This document shows, piece after piece, positions 1 to 6,465 of a stretch of 6,480 nt of DNA. Source of the stretch: JBAXLO01 sp037134755 (GTDB lineage Bacteria > Bacteroidota > Bacteroidia > Bacteroidales > JACABE01); assembly GCA_037134755.1 (NCBI GenBank), contig JBAXLO010000242.1, positions 1-6,480 on the forward strand, read 5' to 3'. The stretch's first letter is position 1; the number at the start of each line of letters is the position of its first letter. The translations under genes and the position numbers were made by a program. The notes under the pieces are model-generated. The model made no database searches and was not told the origin of the DNA. It worked only from the letters and a program-made list of their open reading frames with translations.

Positions 1-395
1 GACATACTTATACTATTGCCGGTAATTACAACGATACTCTTACTACAATTAATGGTTGTGATAGTATTATTATAACCCATTTAATAGTCAATCCTGTTTA
101 CAGTATAATCAATCCACAGGCAATATGCAATGGAAGTAGCTATGTATTCAATGGACATACTTATACTATTGCCGGTAATTACAACGATACTCTTACTACA
201 ATTAATGGTTGTGATAGTATTATTATAACCCATTTAATAGTCAATCCTGTTTACAGTATAATCAATCCACAGGCAATATGCAATGGAAGTAGCTATGTAT
301 TCAATGGACATACTTATACTATTACCGGTAATTACAACGATACTCTTACTACAATTAATGGTTGTGACAGTATTATTATTACTCAGTTGACTGTA
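1..395 (+). repeat. 153-bp in-frame tandem repeat in the adhesin gene
   Basis: Units start at 1, 154 and 307. Units 1 (1-153) and 2 (154-306) are identical over all 153 bases, synonymous positions included. Unit 3 stays near-identical for about 75 bases (changes such as GCC to ACC at 324-326 and GAT to GAC near 366), then decays around 376-395 and gives way to the Ig-like module. The period is exactly 51 codons, so gain or loss of a unit keeps the reading frame. The array is cut by the left edge, so its copy number is unknown. Each unit has two cysteines, which could form a disulfide in the exported protein (inference). Confidence 0.95.
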
Positions 396-935
396 AGTTC
401 AACAATTGATGCACCTGTTATTACTAGCAATTCTCCAGTATGTCTTGGTAACACTATAACATTAAGCACAGCAACAGTTATTGGAGCTACTTATAATTGG
501 ACAGGTTCAAACGGATATATATCTTCAGTCCAGAATCCGTCTATTGTTTCTGCGACAACAGCAAATGCAGGGATTTATTCATTGGTTATTTCTATTAATG
601 GATGCTTTTCTGCTCCTGCTAGTGTTACGGTTGTAGTAAATAATTGTGGGTTTGAATTTAATATTCCTCAAGGCTTCTCTCCAAATGGTGATGGAATAAA
701 TGATTTGTTTGTAATTAGAGGAATTGAATCCTATCCAAACAATAATATTATTATCTTTAATCGTTGGGGAAACAAAGTGTTTGAAGCAAGTCCTTACCAA
801 AACACCTGGGATGGTAGTACAACTCATGGAATAATAATTGGAGGTGATAAATTGCCTACAGGTACTTATTTCTATCTGCTTAATTTGGGTGACAACTCAG
901 ATGTAATTAAAGGAACAATATATCTAAACAGGTAA
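1..935 (+). CDS. 3' part of a secreted repeat adhesin with type B T9SS (gliding-type) C-terminal domain
   Basis: The frame is open from the left edge (first full codon at base 3) to the TAA at 933-935, so this is the last 310 residues of a longer protein; the true start lies outside the window. A TTG at 387 could be taken as a start, but the frame continues upstream with repeat sequence. Visible parts in order: 51-residue repeats (residues about 1-131), each with motifs such as YNDTLTTINGCDSI and ICNGSSY and two cysteines; an Ig-like module (about 137-216) with SPVCLGN, YNWTGSNGY and a late cysteine in INGC; and a gliding-motility-associated C-terminal domain (about 219-310) with FSPNGDGINDLF, IIIFNRWG, NTWDG and LPTGTYFY. 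That last domain is the known type B sorting signal (CHU_C / TIGR04131 type) of the type IX secretion system, which sends proteins across the outer membrane to the surface or medium. Inferred role: surface adhesin or filament. The ligand is unknown. The PorP/SprF gene directly downstream fits this reading. Confidence 0.93.
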   Translation, partial: HTYTIAGNYNDTLTTINGCDSIIITHLIVNPVYSIINPQAICNGSSYVFNGHTYTIAGNYNDTLTTINGCDSIIITHLIVNPVYSIINPQAICNGSSYVFNGHTYTITGNYNDTLTTINGCDSIIITQLTVSSTIDAPVITSNSPVCLGNTITLSTATVIGATYNWTGSNGYISSVQNPSIVSATTANAGIYSLVISINGCFSAPASVTVVVNNCGFEFNIPQGFSPNGDGINDLFVIRGIESYPNNNIIIFNRWGNKVFEASPYQNTWDGSTTHGIIIGGDKLPTGTYFYLLNLGDNSDVIKGTIYLNR

Positions 936-971
936 TATATAAGAAATAATAATCACATAAATAATTTTCCA

Positions 972-1913
972 ATGAAAACAATAAAAATAATAATAACAAT
1001 AATGGTTTTATTCATAGGGAGTTTAACCATAAATGCTCAACAAGTACCAATGTACACTCACTATATGTATAACACATTAGTAGTAAATCCAGCTTACGCA
1101 GGAAGTAGGGATGCTTTAACTCTAACAGCTCTTTATCGTTCGCAATGGGCTGGATTTGATGGTGCGCCGGTAACACAAACTTTAACTATGCATGCTCCTT
1201 TAAGTAATGAACATATAGGATTAGGTTTGTCGGTGTTAAATGATAAAATAGGACCTACTAATAATACATCTGTATTTGCTGATTTTGCATATATTATTCA
1301 ACTAAGTAAAAAATCTAAATTAGCATTTGGTATAAGTGCCGGAGCAAATATGTTTCAGGCAAACTTAAATTCCTTGCTACTGGATCAACAAGCAGATCCT
1401 GCTTTCCAAAACAATATAAATAATCATATTACTCCTAACTTTGGTTTTGGTGCATACTATTCAAGAGAGCGATTTTATGCAGGTATTTCGGTTCCTAGTT
1501 TGTTGCAAAATAATTATTCTCAAACAAATCAAGAGAACGGTAATACATTAATCTCAAATGAACAAAGACATTACTTTTTAATCGCAGGTACATTGTTAAA
1601 CTTATCAGATAATTTAGCTTTTAAACCTACGGCACTTATAAAAGTAACATCTTCTGCTCCTGTTGAAGCTGATTTTACTGCATCGTTTATTATAATGAAG
1701 AAATTATTGCTTGGTGCAATGTTTCGTTCTGGTGATGCAGTCGGACTTTTAATAGGATTGGATCTTACGGAACAACTTCATTTAGGGTATTCATTCGACT
1801 GGTCTTATGGTTTAGAAACATCTAAATATAATAATGGCAGTCATGAATTAATATTAAGATATGATGTTATTTTCCCAGGCAAGAAACAAATTCATTCTCC
1901 TAGAAATTTCTAA
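972..1913 (+). CDS. PorP/SprF-family type IX secretion outer-membrane protein
   Basis: 313 residues, the usual size for this family. The N-terminus is a signal peptide (basic MKTIK, hydrophobic core, probable cleavage after ASN-ALA at residue 22, mature QQVPMY). Family marks are PMYTHYMYNTLVVNPAYAGS just after cleavage, then YRSQWAGFDGAP (55-66), many alternating beta-strand-like segments, and a C-terminal part with LGYSFDWSYG, GSHELILRYD and a final SPRNF resembling the SPRYF ending often seen in the family. PorP/SprF proteins are outer-membrane beta-barrels. SprF of Flavobacterium johnsoniae is needed to secrete the adhesin SprB, and type B substrates are commonly encoded beside a SprF-like gene. 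Inferred partner: the repeat protein just upstream (36-base gap). The ATG at 972 is chosen because the signal peptide begins there; no Shine-Dalgarno is seen, as is usual in the phylum. Whether it is the main PorP or one of several paralogues cannot be told, so no symbol is given. Confidence 0.93.
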   Translation: MKTIKIIITIMVLFIGSLTINAQQVPMYTHYMYNTLVVNPAYAGSRDALTLTALYRSQWAGFDGAPVTQTLTMHAPLSNEHIGLGLSVLNDKIGPTNNTSVFADFAYIIQLSKKSKLAFGISAGANMFQANLNSLLLDQQADPAFQNNINNHITPNFGFGAYYSRERFYAGISVPSLLQNNYSQTNQENGNTLISNEQRHYFLIAGTLLNLSDNLAFKPTALIKVTSSAPVEADFTASFIIMKKLLLGAMFRSGDAVGLLIGLDLTEQLHLGYSFDWSYGLETSKYNNGSHELILRYDVIFPGKKQIHSPRNF

Positions 1914-1932
1914 ACTTTAAATACATATTGAT

Positions 1933-4419
1933 ATGAAAAAAATAATAATCATAGCTATAGCATTTATATTTATTTGTTTTAGCGTAAATGCACAAGAAAA
2001 ATCAAGAAAAGAAATAAAAGGAGATAAGTACGCATTCAGATATGCTTATGATGATGCTATTAAATCTTATACTCATGCAAAACAATTGACTTTTGAAGGT
2101 CAACGCAGACTGGCTGAAAGTTATCATAAGACGGGGCAGAACATTCAAGCGGAAGACACCTATTCTAAATTGGTAAACTCTCAGGGACAAATTATTCCTG
2201 AAGATTACTATAATTATGCAATGGTTTTAAAGATAAATGGCAAATACAATGAGTCAAATAAATCAATGGATAAGTTTGCAGAATTAAAACCTAATGATTT
2301 AAGGGCAAAAGACTATTCATTAAATAAGAATGAATTTGAAACCTTGATGAAAGACAATGGTAAATTCAAAATAGATCATCAAAATATAAATACAAATGCT
2401 GATGATTTTGGCGCTTGTTATTATAAGAATGGGATTGTCTTTGCGTCAAGCAGAACTTCTAAAATGTTTCCAAGAAAGTATAGTTGGAATGGGAAACCAT
2501 TTTGTGATATGTATTTTTCAGAAGTGGTAAATGGACAAATGAAATCTCCGGAGAATTTTAGCAAGAAACTCAATGGGAAATTACATGATGGCCCTGCAAG
2601 CTTTAGTAATAATGGTACATTTATAGCTTTTACAAGGAACAATTATCATGATAAATCAAAGGATAAAATTGTAGAGCTTCAGATATGGTTTAGCACTTAT
2701 AAAGATGGCAAATGGTTAAAACCAGAACCTTTTACTTATAATAACAGCGAATATTCTGTTGGGCAACCTTGCCTGACAGCTGATGGCAATACAATGTATT
2801 TTACAAGTGATATGCCTGGTGGATTTGGTGGTGCAGACATCTATAAATCTAATAAGAATAATATCGGTGAATGGAGCAAACCCGAGAATCTGGGGAATAA
2901 AATAAATACAGAGGGTGATGAAATGTATCCTTACTTTGTAGAGCATAATCAGACTTTACTTTTCTCATCTAACGGACGTTTTGGACTTGGTGGTCTGGAT
3001 ATTTTTATAAGTGCTTTTAATGGTTTAGGATTTGATCGTGCTTATAATGCAGGAACTCCTTTAAATACGCAGTCCGATGATTTTGCTGCTATCGTAAACG
3101 ATTCAATGAGTAAAGGATATTTTTCTTCAAATAGATCAGGCGGTAGTGGAGGTGATGATATTTATTCTTTTGATTTATTGAAAAAGATTGAAACCACACC
3201 AGATGTATTGTTTTCAGTTAATGCTCCAACAAATATTCCTGTTGAACGTAGAGTTAGAGAAACTTTCCCTGTTCGTAATTATGTATTCTTCGATTTAGGT
3301 TCTAAAGAGATATCTGATCGTTATGTATTACTTAAAAAAGAGCAGGTAAAAGATTTTAAAGAAGATCAACTGGAAGTATTTACACCAAAGAAACTATCTG
3401 GTCGTTCGGATCGTCAGATGATAGTATATTATAATGTTTTAAATATACTGGGCGATCGTATGGGAAAGAATCCGACAACAATTGTAAGATTGGCCGGTGC
3501 TTCGATGGAAGGTATAGATGATGGGCTTGCAATGGCTGAATCAGTAAAGAAATATCTTGTAGATGTATTTGGCATTGATGCTTCAAGGATAAATACTGAA
3601 GGTAGAATCAAACCAAGAATTCCATCAGAACAAGCTGGTGGTAAACTTGAACTTGATCTCCTACGTGAAGGTGACCGAAGAGTATCTATATGGAGTACAT
3701 CGCCTGCTATATTAATGGAGTTTGAAAGTGGACAGGACACACCTTTACAACCTGTTGAAATTACAGGGGTACAGATTGCACCAATCGAAAGTTTTGTAAC
3801 TTTTAATGCACAAGGCAGTGATACCGTATTTACATCATGGTCGTTGAAAATTATGAATAAAAAAGGAACTATCAAAAACTTCGGACCTTATTCTAAAGAA
3901 AACGTGAGTATTCCCGGTAAATCTATATTAGATACTTTACATGAAGGAGATTTTAAGGTAACGATGATTGGCAAAACCAAAAATGATATGACTATCAAAA
4001 AAGATACAACTGTGCATTTAGTACTTTGGGCTCCTGATAAGAATGAGGAAATGATGCGATTCAGTGTAATCTTTGAGTTCAATGATTCTAAGTCTATCGA
4101 TATATATGAGAAATACCTAACACAAATTGTAACACCTAAGATCCCTAATAATGCAACCGTTATAATTCATGGTTATACTGATGTAATTGGTGATGAAACC
4201 AGGAATCAAAAACTATCTTTAGACAGAGCAAATGATGTCAAAAGAATTATTGTAAATGCATTATCAAAGGCAAATAGAAAAGATGTTAAGATGGATGTTT
4301 ACGGCTTTGGTGAGGATTTAAACTATGCTCCTTTTGATAACAAATATCCTGAAGGACGTTTTTACAATCGTACAGTTATCATAGATATAATTCCAAGTAT
4401 TAAAATTGCTAAGTTATAA
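1933..4419 (+). CDS. TPR / PD40 / OmpA-like periplasmic anchoring protein (PorE-like layout)
   Basis: 828 residues. Signal peptide 1-20 (cleavage after VNA, mature QEKSRK); a cysteine at 15 lies in a poor lipobox, so a lipoprotein is unlikely. Residues about 30-130 look like TPR helices (YDDAIKSYTHA, DYYNYAMVLKINGKYNES). Residues about 156-415 hold roughly five PD40/WD40-like strands (DDFGACYY, LHDGPASFSNNG, VGQPCLTADGNTMYFTSD, GLGGLDIFIS, GGSGGDDIYSF). Residues about 448-595 form a first OmpA-like domain starting VFFDLGS; 596-705 is a beta-rich linker; 710-828 is a second OmpA-like domain with HGYTD, LSLDRAND, GFGED and FYNRTV. Asp750 and Arg765 have the 15-residue spacing of the diaminopimelate-binding pair of OmpA, so the second domain should bind peptidoglycan; the first lacks both residues. 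The layout recalls PorE of the type IX system, which carries TPR, WD40-like and OmpA parts, but no carboxypeptidase regulatory domain is evident here. Likely co-transcribed with the SprF-like gene (19-base gap) as its periplasmic partner. Role inferred. Confidence 0.92.
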   Translation: MKKIIIIAIAFIFICFSVNAQEKSRKEIKGDKYAFRYAYDDAIKSYTHAKQLTFEGQRRLAESYHKTGQNIQAEDTYSKLVNSQGQIIPEDYYNYAMVLKINGKYNESNKSMDKFAELKPNDLRAKDYSLNKNEFETLMKDNGKFKIDHQNINTNADDFGACYYKNGIVFASSRTSKMFPRKYSWNGKPFCDMYFSEVVNGQMKSPENFSKKLNGKLHDGPASFSNNGTFIAFTRNNYHDKSKDKIVELQIWFSTYKDGKWLKPEPFTYNNSEYSVGQPCLTADGNTMYFTSDMPGGFGGADIYKSNKNNIGEWSKPENLGNKINTEGDEMYPYFVEHNQTLLFSSNGRFGLGGLDIFISAFNGLGFDRAYNAGTPLNTQSDDFAAIVNDSMSKGYFSSNRSGGSGGDDIYSFDLLKKIETTPDVLFSVNAPTNIPVERRVRETFPVRNYVFFDLGSKEISDRYVLLKKEQVKDFKEDQLEVFTPKKLSGRSDRQMIVYYNVLNILGDRMGKNPTTIVRLAGASMEGIDDGLAMAESVKKYLVDVFGIDASRINTEGRIKPRIPSEQAGGKLELDLLREGDRRVSIWSTSPAILMEFESGQDTPLQPVEITGVQIAPIESFVTFNAQGSDTVFTSWSLKIMNKKGTIKNFGPYSKENVSIPGKSILDTLHEGDFKVTMIGKTKNDMTIKKDTTVHLVLWAPDKNEEMMRFSVIFEFNDSKSIDIYEKYLTQIVTPKIPNNATVIIHGYTDVIGDETRNQKLSLDRANDVKRIIVNALSKANRKDVKMDVYGFGEDLNYAPFDNKYPEGRFYNRTVIIDIIPSIKIAKL

Positions 4420-4482
4420 ATAACCAGATAGGGGCTGTTTTAATCAAAACAATTATCTATAAAATAACTTATAAAATAACAA

Positions 4483-4518
4483 AAGAAGCTCCCATCAAAC
4501 TAATGATGAGAGCTTCTT
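4483..4518. terminator. Hairpin terminator between convergent genes, probably bidirectional
   Basis: AAGAAGCTCCCATCA (4483-4497) pairs with TGATGAGAGCTTCTT (4504-4518) across a 6-base loop, 14 of 15 pairs with one C/A mismatch. It lies 63 bases after the + strand operon stop and 34 bases after the minus-strand gene stop (4553). Read on the minus strand the stem is followed by a T-rich run (TTCTTTTGTTATTTT); on the + strand the 3' arm ends in TTCTT followed by AT-rich sequence. It fits an intrinsic terminator for both genes, better on the minus strand. Confidence 0.75.
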
Positions 4519-4520
4519 AA

Positions 4521-4560
4521 ATTCTTAATTCTTAATTGTTAATTCTTAATTCTTAATTCT
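4521..4560. repeat. 7-bp tandem repeat (ATTCTTA), five full copies plus five bases
   Basis: Copies start at 4521, 4528, 4535 (variant ATTGTTA), 4542 and 4549, followed by ATTCT at 4556-4560. On the minus strand the unit reads TAAGAAT. The array begins two bases after the hairpin and runs into the minus-strand gene, whose final Asn codon and TAA stop are themselves repeat sequence. Similar AATTAAG-type heptamer runs are, from memory, common between genes in Bacteroidota; their function is not known to me. Confidence 0.93.
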
Positions 4561-5668
4561 CTACAATCGGTTCGGGTGTTACTACTACTGCTTCAGGTAT
4601 TGCAACAATAGATACAGGAACTGTTACAGCAACTTTAGGACATATAATATTTTTTCTTTTAGGTTTTATTTTATCTATAGTTATTTTAAATTTGCATTCT
4701 TCAGTAACTGTCACATCTTCTGCGAAAGCTACCATAAAATACTTTTCGGTTGACGAACCTATAGTTGAGTTTTTAAATATCAATCTATCACCTTTACATA
4801 CTTTTTGAGCATTTTTTGGAATTACACTTGTAATTTCACCAGCTAACCATAAATAAATATCTACAGTACATTTTCTGCAATCAGCTTCTATCCAATTACC
4901 AAAATCCTGTTTTACATCTATCAAATTAACAACAGTACCTTGCATACCTATTCCATTAAATTGATTTATAGCCAAAAGCTCTTTGTTTTTCATTCGTACA
5001 TCCATATCAACATATGGAAAATAATTAATAACAATTTCAGGATTATCAATATATTCTGCACCTAAAGCATAAAAGTTAGAAGTCAAGGCTTTTCTTAATG
5101 GATCTACCATTAGCTCTACATTAGTTACTACTACTTTTACACCTGATTTTTTTCTATTTTTTACACTATAAGAATCGGTAACAGTTTTTACAAATTGATT
5201 AACCTGAGCCATTAAAGGAACAAATAAAGGATTCAAACTCATAATAAGTTTAAATGATTTATAAGTTAAAAGTAATTCATGTTGATTTTTATTTTTATAG
5301 AATGAGGATGGTTTATTTAACCCCAATTCTTTATTAATATTTCTATCAGTATGAGTGATAGTATTAATCTTTGTGCCCAGATCATCAAGTTCTGCAATGA
5401 TGTAAGGTTTTAGTTTTTTAATGCGTTCTACATCTGTAGTTATTTTCTTTTTATCCGTCTTTTTGCTTACCATTCCTTCATCGTAAGGCGTATAAACAAG
5501 CAATATAGCGTCAATCATTGCCTGTCTTTCGGGTGTAATGGGTTCCAATCTAAGAGAAGTGAGATGTCCCTGACAAAACACATTTTTTTTTTCTAAAGGG
5601 TAATCGTTAAATAGCAGAAGGATGAGATAAATGTGGTGCAAAATTTTGTAAGTAATTTTATCAACCAT
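4553..5668 (-). CDS. Unrecognised 371-residue protein, helical N-half and beta-rich C-half
   Basis: I do not recognise a family. The frame is open for 371 codons, with ordinary codon use and a lysine-rich, folded-looking composition. Residues about 1-24 include a hydrophobic patch (HHIYLILLLF) without a convincing signal-peptide shape. About 50-175 looks helical (ERIKKLKPYIIAELDDLG, LLLTYKSFKLIMSLNPLF). About 176-335 alternates like beta strands, with EADCRKC (Cys264, Cys267), Cys291 and Cys325 that could bind metal or form disulfides. The end (about 344-371) is a low-complexity Val/Pro/Ile tail with VPVSIVAIP and VVVTPEPIVEN. The start at 5668 is chosen for a suitable promoter about 75 bases upstream; Met51 (5518) and Met66 (5473) are alternatives, and the first 50 residues are less certain. 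An A10 tract (5583-5592, coding strand) lies between the first and second candidate starts. It stands alone, convergent to the secretion operon and separated from it by a terminator, so no shared function is implied. Confidence 0.75.
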   Translation of the reverse strand: MVDKITYKILHHIYLILLLFNDYPLEKKNVFCQGHLTSLRLEPITPERQAMIDAILLVYTPYDEGMVSKKTDKKKITTDVERIKKLKPYIIAELDDLGTKINTITHTDRNINKELGLNKPSSFYKNKNQHELLLTYKSFKLIMSLNPLFVPLMAQVNQFVKTVTDSYSVKNRKKSGVKVVVTNVELMVDPLRKALTSNFYALGAEYIDNPEIVINYFPYVDMDVRMKNKELLAINQFNGIGMQGTVVNLIDVKQDFGNWIEADCRKCTVDIYLWLAGEITSVIPKNAQKVCKGDRLIFKNSTIGSSTEKYFMVAFAEDVTVTEECKFKITIDKIKPKRKNIICPKVAVTVPVSIVAIPEAVVVTPEPIVEN

Positions 5669-5910
5669 TGTTTTATTAAATTAAGTTTTTATTTAAATCT
5701 ATTCCTTCTCTTATTTTCCTTTTTAAAAAAAAGTTTAGAATGCAAAATTACATTAAATAAGTTATATGCTGACAAAATAGTTTGCTAAATTTTAATTTAA
5801 TTAGATTTTTATTAATAAAATTAATTTTAAATGACTGATTACACCAATGAAATCAACTGTATTGATAATAAAGTAGATTTAATAATTATTTTCAACTTGG
5901 TGTTAAAATA
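5669..5910. other. AT-rich intergenic region without a gene
   Basis: This 242-base stretch holds the candidate minus-strand promoter near 5743-5776 and A/T tracts such as TTTTAAAAAAAA (5721-5732). No open frame of note, RNA gene or strong hairpin is visible. The part right of 5777 shows nothing I can name until the 41-bp array begins. Confidence 0.7.
5743..5776 (-). promoter_or_regulatory. Candidate Bacteroidota-type promoter for the 371-residue protein
   Basis: On the minus strand TAATTTTG (5750 down to 5743) matches the Bacteroidota -7 element TAnnTTTG exactly, and TTTG (5776 down to 5773) lies 22 bases upstream, close to the usual 19-21 spacing of the -33 element. Transcription would start around 5737, giving a leader of about 70 bases before the ATG at 5668. 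In such AT-rich sequence a chance match is possible. Confidence 0.45.
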
Positions 5911-6333
5911 AATTTCTACACTGTCTGAAATTCTCTGATCGTCCGGAAACATGTTTCTATCCTATTTGGAATTCCCAGATCGCCCGGAAACATGTTTCTA
6001 TCCTGTTTGGGATTTTCATATCGCCTAGAAACGTGTTTCTCTCCTATCTGAAATTTTCAGATCGCCCAGAAACATGTTTCTATCCTATTTGAAATTTTCA
6101 TATCGCCCAGAAACGTGTTTCTCTCCTATTTGAAATTTTCAGATCGCCCAGAAACGTGTTTCTCTCCTATTTGGAATTTTCATATCGCCCAGAAACATGT
6201 TTCTATCCTGTTTGGGATTTTCATATCGCCTAGAAACGTGTTTCTCTCCTATCTGAAATTTTCAGATCGCCCGGAAACATGTTTCTATCCTGTTTGGGAT
6301 TTTCAGATCGCCCAGAAACGTGTTTCACTATCT
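5911..6333. repeat. 41-bp tandem repeat array (minisatellite) with palindromic core
   Basis: Ten units at exact 41-base spacing start at 5937, 5978, 6019, 6060, 6101, 6142, 6183, 6224, 6265 and 6306. A decayed partial unit precedes them (about 5911-5936), and the last breaks off after about 21 bases. Unit anatomy: G/TATCGCCC, then the core GAAACATGTTTC (perfect 12-bp palindrome) or GAAACGTGTTTC (palindrome but for the central pair), then CTATCCTATTT or CTCTCCTATTT, then a segment ending ATTTTCA. Several units also hold TGAAATTTTCA, a palindrome around one base. Units at 5978 and 6265 are identical, as are those at 6019 and 6224. The whole unit is conserved with no variable spacers, and the period is not a multiple of three. 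Function unknown. Confidence 0.93.
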
Positions 6334-6437
6334 GCTGAATTTATCACTACCTTTAATAAATATGTTTTCATTAGATTGATATTTTTATTTTATGTTAGTA
6401 TGATAAAGCCATCTAATTATGATTCGAGAAATGGGTT
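6334..6437. other. AT-rich stretch without a recognisable gene
   Basis: After the 41-bp array the sequence is AT-rich and unique within the window. No convincing coding signal, promoter or hairpin is seen. A frame opening at a GTG inside the array (6115) runs through here to 6480, but I consider it non-coding. Confidence 0.5.
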
Positions 6438-6465
6438 GAGATTCCTCACTTCGTTCGGAATGACA
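6438..6465. repeat. Short hairpin-like element resembling a dispersed intergenic repeat
   Basis: The block runs from GAGATTCC through CACTTCGTTCGGAATGACA. ATTCC (6441-6445) pairs with GGAAT (6457-6461) around an 11-base middle that can form two more pairs. From memory, near-identical pieces (TTCGTTCGGAATGACA or TTCGCTCGGAATGACA) recur between genes in many unrelated bacterial genomes, including Bacteroidota. Only one copy lies in this window, so repeat status rests on recall. Confidence 0.5.

Noticed and set aside
387..935. A separate 182-residue gene starting at TTG 387
   Set aside because: The same frame is open without a stop to the left edge and encodes the repeats, so 387 is an internal codon of a longer gene.
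936..971. A promoter before the SprF-like gene (TAATTTTC at 962-969)
   Set aside because: It misses the final G of TAnnTTTG, has no upstream TTTG at the right distance, and ends only two bases before the start codon.
1975..1980. Lipoprotein lipobox around Cys15 of the 828-residue protein
   Set aside because: The residues before the cysteine (Phe-Ile) do not fit a lipobox, which needs a small residue at -1. VNA followed by Gln gives a normal signal peptidase I site instead.
3429..3875. A 148-codon minus-strand frame opposite the OmpA-like gene
   Set aside because: It lies wholly within a gene with strong domain matches on the other strand, and its product shows no recognisable domain. The same applies to the other shorter antisense frames in this gene.
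4436..4451. Small stem TGTTTT / AAAACA just after the operon stop
   Set aside because: Six mostly A-T pairs with no T-run behind them. The much stronger hairpin at 4483-4518 is the better terminator.
5841..5903. Inverted pair ACACCAA (5841-5847) and TTGGTGT (5897-5903)
   Set aside because: Seven bases separated by 49 AT-rich bases is readily due to chance, and nothing adjoining suggests mobile element ends.
5911..6333. CRISPR array, suggested by GTTTC/GAAAC motifs at regular spacing
   Set aside because: The entire 41-base unit is conserved and no unique spacers separate the repeats. The step is too short for a typical repeat plus spacer, and no cas gene is in the window.
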